From NCBI RefSeq assembly GCF_002933875.1, contig NZ_BFAV01000071.1, positions 62,001 to 126,000 of the forward strand: 64,000 nucleotides of DNA, read 5' to 3'. Positions 62,301 through 64,000 of this stretch are shown here, one piece after another. Positions within the stretch are counted from its first letter, which is position 1. Each line of letters starts with the position of its first letter. The DNA comes from Desulfocucumis palustris (lineage in GTDB: Bacteria > Bacillota > Desulfotomaculia > Desulfotomaculales > Desulfocucumaceae). The notes beneath the pieces were generated by a model. The model did not search any database and was not told the DNA's origin. It saw nothing but the letters and a program-made list of their open reading frames with translations. Both the position numbers and the translations under genes were made by a program.

Positions 62301-64000
62301 AGCAATTGTTGGCTTTTATCGGGGAGAGGCAATTCATAGATGCTGATTTAGCCCATATGGCCTACACGCTTCAGATAGGACGGGAGGCCATGGAAGAACG
62401 TCTGGGTATGATTGCGGTCTCTATGAAGGAACTTGAAGAAAAGCTGAAAAGTTTTGTGGAAGGCAGGGATGATATTGAGGCCTTCTTCCAAGGGCAGGTT
62501 CAACGCCATAAAGAGACGTTGGCTGCTTTTACAGCAGATGAAGATATGCAAAAGGTGATTGATGCCTGGATTAGAAAAGGAAAGCATGCCAAAATTTTGG
62601 ACCTTTGGGTAAAAGGTTTTAACATTGACTGGGACAAGCTCTATGTGGATACCAAACCACATCGAATCAGCCTGCCGACCTATCCATTTGCCAGGGAACG
62701 CTATTGGGTGCCTGAGACAGCAACTAATATTGGCAATACTACAACCAATTTAGGTATTTCAGCCTCCCTTCATCCTCTGCTGCATCAAAATACCTCCGAC
62801 CTTTCCGAACAACGGTTCAGCACAACCTTTACAGGTAAGGAGTTTTTCCTGGCGGATCATGTGGTAGGGGGACAGCGAGTCTTCCCCGGTGCGGCTCATC
62901 TCGAAATGGCCCGGGCGGCAGTGGAGCAGTCAGCAGGGGACTTGAAACAAGGACAGACCGGGATTCGGCTCAAAAACTTCGTATGGTCCCGTCCCATTGT
63001 CGTAATGGAGCGGCCGGTCCAGGTGCATATCGCGCTTTTCTCTGAAGACAGTGGACAGATTGCCTGTGAGATTTATGGCAAGTCCGGGGAGACCGGAGCC
63101 GGGCCTGTAGTGTATAGCCAGGGCAGCGCGGAGCTTTATTCCCTTGCGGGAGCTCCTGTCCTGGATCTAAAGATCTTGCGGGAGCAATGCAGCAATAGCA
63201 GTCTTATCTCCAGCCAATGTTACGATACCTTTAGGTCGATGGGGCTCCAGTATGGTCCGGGTCACCAGGGAATTGAGAAGATTTATATGGGGCGGGAGCA
63301 AGTCTTGGCGAAGCTCTCCTTACCTTCTTCTGTTTCGGAAAATCAAGATAATTTTGTCTTGCACCCCGGCATGGTGGATTCGGCCTTGCAGGCCTCGATA
63401 TATTTAATGATGGATACCAGCGGTAAAGCCCTCCTCAAACCTGCTCTGCCCTTTGCTCTTCAAGAGCTTGAAATTCTCCACAAATGCACTCCCGGGATGT
63501 GGGCATTGATTCGATATGGCGACAGCGGTGATGCAGGTGAGAAGATGCGGAAAATCGATATCGATATGTGTGACGAGCAAGGCAGGGTTTGTATACGTAT
63601 CAAAGGATTTACAGCCAGAGTGCCGGAAGGAGAAATTCCGGCCAGCGATATGTCTTCAACAGTTCCTGAGGAAACAGCTGTCGAACCATTGGTTGGAACC
63701 ACCATGCTGATCCCTGTATGGGATTCAATTTCAGTAGGGAAGGTGCAAACCTTCCCATTTTATACGGATCAGGTTGTGATTGTTGGCGGAGATGAAGACA
63801 ATAGGATAGCTATTCAAAAACACTTTCCAGAAGCACGTGTTCTGGAGATCGGGATCGGTAATACCATTGAAGAGATAGTTCAAAATCTCAAAGGACACGG
63901 CCCAATCGATCATGTCCTGTGGATTGCCCCCCATAATCCGTTAGACCCCCTGACCGGGGATGCATTGATCGAAGGGCAGAAACAGGGGGTGCTCCTGGTT
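52553..64000 (+). CDS. Trans-AT modular polyketide synthase (3' end outside window)
   Basis: A single open frame of 3816 codons up to the window edge, from ATG 52553 (GAAGGAGG upstream). It assembles a polyketide chain in the cytosol. Domain order: ACP1 (Ser43 in LGVNSVLAVEL), KS1 (Cys274, His409, His449), C-methyltransferase (LEIGAGTGGTSAVV, near 909), ACP2 (Ser1189 in YGVDSISG), KS2 (Cys1450), DH1 (His1925, Asp2098), KR1 (Tyr2526), ACP3 (Ser2683 in YGFDSITL), KS3 (Cys2948), DH2 (His3436, Asp3609), and the start of KR2. No AT domain follows any KS; remnants such as LPTYPFARERYW mark the post-KS linkers. All catalytic residues checked are present. The 5' part is AT-rich, the part after about 58.1 kb more GC-balanced. 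Confidence 0.93.
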   Translation, partial: MKVIQNNLEYIENIIKEVVVNLLKERSDSLDLYKSFFDLGVNSVLAVELIEAINQQLGIELEIQVIFDYRGIKELAKYIFNQYGKNTREKKGINNNHQAPRELASEVAIIGISGKFAGSETIEEFWDHLQAGDSCIEEINRKGWEQNIYYHPDPLQMNKSISKWGGFLKNIDDFDALFFNIPESEVEKMDPQQYLFLEEAYKAFEDGGYSTEYLSGKKVGVFIGGRNSGNKGKKLLDQEINAQTFLANDMSVLAARISYFLNLKGPSIAIDTACSSSLVAIHLACNSIYKGESEIALAGGVFILNSPEFLIMSSKTGMLSPDGKCRTFSKKANGMVIGEGVGALVLKRLDAAMRDRDHIYGVIKCSAINQDGKTNGITAPSMLSQKALIYETYKNSSIHPETVSYVEAHGTGTKLGDLIEIKALTEAFREFTDESQFCVIGSHKPNIGHTVMTSGIAGVFKILMAMKYRKIPANIGVTEENEQIDFKKSPFFTNTSLREWKSKDEVPLRAGISAFGFSGTNCHIIFEEPPQQNNSSNNPVRPYYIFPFSAKTKAALVQKFSDMANWLEKEGENHSIEDISYSLSIGRCHFPVRYAFIAKDMDELKHKIMKINESGAAEKFDGDSYNKDPILEGYDKQLIEELQGDCDLISEEYKERLIVLSELYAKGYNLNWESLFKAGKYYRIPLPTYPFNGGSCWISETGDTELQETVEINLENILANKNIQSYISEAESEGGMRIKELDSLLCKLLWGQLQSLGFFIKENTLIADLKAKTGLRNLYHRWLEESIAVLARHNYLKYDGASCTVHDTMPLNINAVWKEWGHKKVTWMENPNLKAQVTLVEAMLRALPEILTGKVLATDIMFPGSTMELVEGIYKNNLVADYFNEVLADTLIVYIQERLKQGSSARIRILEIGAGTGGTSAVVFQKIKPFRDHIQEYCYTDISKAFLMYAEEKYGPQNPYLTYQIFNVEKPVAGQGAPMGGYDIVIAANVLHATRNIRQTLGNVKAALKKNGLIILNEINSNSLFNHLTFGLLEGWWLYEDPVLRIPGCPGLYPETWRKVLENEGFRSVFFPAQEAHDLGQQIIAAKSNGVIVRQKQQIKSSIKSVDKRINVIASRSYLSNKTPQLFIAKDQHPILLKTNAVQRGVDITDQLIEENIKEIILEKLSESLKVDIDMIDVDEPFRDYGVDSISGVRLVQVINQILMIGLETTSLFDYSSVNKLTNYILLKYKDEIIKTLGQGIEQASANDGLSRDDKKNRPAYSYPKRILRLLPEPDIIKKEEHSRDLIQKDLIAIIGISGRFIRSKNVHELWGHLSNGTNLIEEVKRWDLSKYYSKDMQYCKFGSLLEDIDKFDPLFFNISGLEAAYMDPQQRIFLEESWKALEDAGYAGAGVQGCLCGVYVGCMGGDYQQLLAGSPPAQAFWGNMGSVVPARIAYYLDLQGPAITVDTACSSSLVAIHLACQGLWANEIEMALAGGVFIQSTPEFYLHANRAGMLSSTGRCYTFDERADGFVPGEGVGVVVLKRLKEAIKDGDHIYGVIRGSGINQDGTTNGITAPSAKSQERLECQVYDTFKIHPEHIQLVEAHGTGTKLGDPIEFQALTRAFRKYTDKKEYCAVGSIKTNLGHTQIAAGVAGVIKVVMSLQHKKIPPSLHFQSGNKNIEFKDSPFYVNTGLKDWDIGPDSKRCAVVSSFGASGTNAHMVIEEAPKVERQYSEKPGYLIVLSARTFEQLRQQAGQMIDFCQQKPQVNCGNMSYTLFVGRKHFNHRLACVVKNQHELVKLLKRWLEKGKVSQIYVSKLGEHDHREQPSLKRYGNQCIRNCQSAHNADYLEQLSTVADFYVQGYGLEYEQLFLNDNYSRIPLPTYPFARERYWIPEINTKSAGISLSATLPMAAPSHPLLHQNTSDLFEQRFSSIFTGQEFFLEDHIVKGRRVLPGVAYLEMARAAVEQAAPVLEENRAGIRLKNVVWAHPIAIGEQPVQVHIGLFSENNGEIIYEIYSEPEESHLDPVVHSQGTAMLSSAAEALLLDLTALQLQCSQSILSSAQCYETFRYMGLDYGPGHQGIEKIYLGPGQLLAKLSLPASVYDTLDQFVLHPSMTDSALQASVCLMMAFGDADGRAARRPPLPFTLQELEIRGSCTPDMWAFIRYSDGSKAGDKVQKIDIDLCDDQGHVCVQMKGFSARVLEGEAGSAGAAATLGTLLLHPCWKEQAVNKEATDPVYAQHLVLLCEPDEVTRESIETQMNGVRCLPLELFQQNGIEERFQAYAARAFEEIQNILKNKPQGKVLIQVIVSTREEQQLLSGLSGLLRTARLENPKLIGQLIEVEPGENSTGIVEKLKENSRSPVDNQIRYQAGKRLLAGWSEMEISREASRIPWKDRGIYLITGGAGGLGLIFAEEIAHKVIDAVLILAGRSPLSNDKRTRIERLQALGARIEYKQFDVTQRKAVTDLIQSIQEDFGNLNGIIHGAGVIRDSFIIKKTRDELREVLAPKVAGLVNLDQATKELPLDFFVLFSSISGSLGNPGQADYSTANVFMDAYARYRNSLVLSKQRHGQTLSINWPLWREGGMRVDEETEKMMTQSMGMMAMQTATGIKALYQGLASGKDQVMVLEGKVDRMKQKLLSISTPGNAQPEKNTAASASTRIAAGGLLDKVQAALMQIVSKLLKVKMDVLDTDTELNEYGFDSITLTQFTNKLNEAYNLELNPTIFFEHPTLQSFAEYLMEEHQAVFAAKYGAQTRAEHIVQTIDNSVEESPPGKRRRSRFTKITAVPASKQDTNVPEPIAIVGMSGIFPMARDVNEFWDNLAESKDCITEIPESRWNWQQYYGDPAKEANKTNIKWGGFIDGVDEFDPLFFGISPLEAELMDPQQRLLMTYVWKAIEDAGYSAQSLSGTKTAIFVGTASSGYSGLISQTNRAIEAYSSTGMVPSVGPNRMSYFLNIHGPSEPIETACSSSLVALHRAVCAMENGSCEMAIAGGVNTIVTPELHISFNKAGMLCEDGRCKTFSNKANGYARGEGVGMLFLKKLKAAEQSGDHIYGLIQGTAENHGGRGNSLTAPNPKAQAELLQTAYTKAGIDPRTVTYIEAHGTGTELGDPIEINGLKAAFKELYQATGEPQVTAAHCGLGSVKTNIGHLELAAGIAGVIKVLLQLKHKTLVKSLHCDIINPYIQLNNSPFYLVQETKEWKPLKDSKGKDLPRRAGVSSFGFGGANAHVVIEEYIPKDPDRPEIAINPQNPAIIVLSARNEERLKEQAQQLLAFIGERQFIDADLAHMAYTLQIGREAMEERLGMIAVSMKELEEKLKSFVEGRDDIEAFFQGQVQRHKETLAAFTADEDMQKVIDAWIRKGKHAKILDLWVKGFNIDWDKLYVDTKPHRISLPTYPFARERYWVPETATNIGNTTTNLGISASLHPLLHQNTSDLSEQRFSTTFTGKEFFLADHVVGGQRVFPGAAHLEMARAAVEQSAGDLKQGQTGIRLKNFVWSRPIVVMERPVQVHIALFSEDSGQIACEIYGKSGETGAGPVVYSQGSAELYSLAGAPVLDLKILREQCSNSSLISSQCYDTFRSMGLQYGPGHQGIEKIYMGREQVLAKLSLPSSVSENQDNFVLHPGMVDSALQASIYLMMDTSGKALLKPALPFALQELEILHKCTPGMWALIRYGDSGDAGEKMRKIDIDMCDEQGRVCIRIKGFTARVPEGEIPASDMSSTVPEETAVEPLVGTTMLIPVWDSISVGKVQTFPFYTDQVVIVGGDEDNRIAIQKHFPEARVLEIGIGNTIEEIVQNLKGHGPIDHVLWIAPHNPLDPLTGDALIEGQKQGVLLV
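56423..60710 (+). other. PKS part 2: KS2 - DH1 - KR1 - ACP3
   Basis: KS2 at 56423-57660 (Cys1450 in DTACSSSLVAIHLA, His residues in VEAHGTGT and NLGHTQIA). DH1 at about 58238-59100 with His1925 in the HxxxGxxxxP motif (DHIVKGRRVLPGVAYLEMA) and Asp2098 in HPSMTDSALQA. KR1 at about 59100-60260, where the NADPH motif is TGGAGGLGLIFAEEIA and Tyr2526 lies in GQADYSTANVFMDAYA. HGAGVIRDSFI carries the Asp linked to B-type (D-hydroxy) ketoreductases. ACP3 at about 60490-60710. The expected output is a double bond. Confidence 0.85.
58238..58440 (+). repeat. DH1 segment closely repeated in DH2 (copy 1)
   Basis: The DNA coding the start of DH1 (HPLLHQNTSDL to LEMARAAVEQ) is closely similar to that at 62771-62930. 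Both follow a near-copy of the linker FARERYW. The stretch is more alike than the surrounding KS domains and points to duplication or gene conversion between modules. Confidence 0.6.
60886..64000 (+). other. PKS part 3: KS3 - DH2 - KR2 (incomplete)
   Basis: KS3 at about 60886-62190 (Cys2948 in ETACSSSLVALHRAV, then IEAHGTGTELGDP and NIGHLELAAG). DH2 at about 62771-63640 with His3436 in DHVVGGQRVFPGAAHLEMA and Asp3609 in HPGMVDSALQA. The structural half of KR2 starts at about 63700 and is cut by the window end. It repeats the layout of part 2. Confidence 0.8.
62771..62930 (+). repeat. DH2 segment closely repeated in DH1 (copy 2)
   Basis: Counterpart of the segment at 58238-58440, encoding HPLLHQNTSDLSEQRFS through LEMARAAVEQ. 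Confidence 0.6.

Overview
The window looks like the chromosome of an anaerobic, spore-forming, Gram-positive bacterium of the Desulfotomaculum/Pelotomaculum (Peptococcaceae) type. Pointers are an alpha/beta-type small acid-soluble spore protein, an SLH-anchored surface protein, purine-rich ribosome binding sites with many GTG and TTG starts, an iron-dependent AdhE, a ferredoxin-linked indolepyruvate oxidoreductase, a PyrR-attenuated pyr operon and an RqcH homologue. This is inferred from gene content; no rRNA or tRNA was seen.

Layout. 1-7.4 kb: end of an ECF sigma factor gene, adhE, and a translationally coupled operon of an FrhB-like iron-sulfur protein with iorA and iorB. 7.4-12.7 kb: a small gene behind a Pho-box-like array, the wreck of a REP-associated tyrosine transposase element, an SLH/DUF4855 surface protein, two small genes, signal peptidase I and a membrane protein. 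12.9-23.4 kb: glycogen phosphorylase, a free-standing AMP-binding C-terminal domain, 3-hydroxybutyryl-CoA dehydrogenase, lspA-rluD, a DUF441 protein, phosphosulfolactate synthase, a degenerate receiver protein behind a c-di-GMP-I riboswitch, an MFS exporter and a YqhV-like protein. 23.4-35 kb: pyrR-pyrB-pyrC-carA-carB, then (after an opposing lapA-like gene) pyrK-pyrD-pyrF, an opposing spore protein gene, and pyrE; two PyrR attenuators control the start. 35-46 kb: a phosphodiesterase, rqcH, small metal-binding proteins, a GntR/ABC operon, a YIP1 protein and a MacA/MacB-like efflux operon.

46.8-64 kb: a visibly more AT-rich region holding the 5' part of a trans-AT polyketide synthase cluster: acyl hydrolase, malonyl-CoA acyltransferase, PfaD-type enoyl reductase, a LoaP/NusG-like antiterminator, an alpha/beta hydrolase, a methyltransferase and a giant PKS that runs off the window. 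Within the window the PKS reads ACP-KS-CMeT-ACP-KS-DH-KR-ACP-KS-DH-(KR). No AT domain follows any KS, so the discrete acyltransferase must load it in trans.

Main points to check: an A9 tract at the end of the acyltransferase gene that could join it to the enoyl reductase by slippage; a riboswitch whose terminator-like hairpin hides a ribosome binding site; two families of palindromic repeats placed just upstream of ribosome binding sites in operons, one of which matches the ends of the dead transposase element; and a long, gene-free leader in front of the LoaP-encoding PKS operon.
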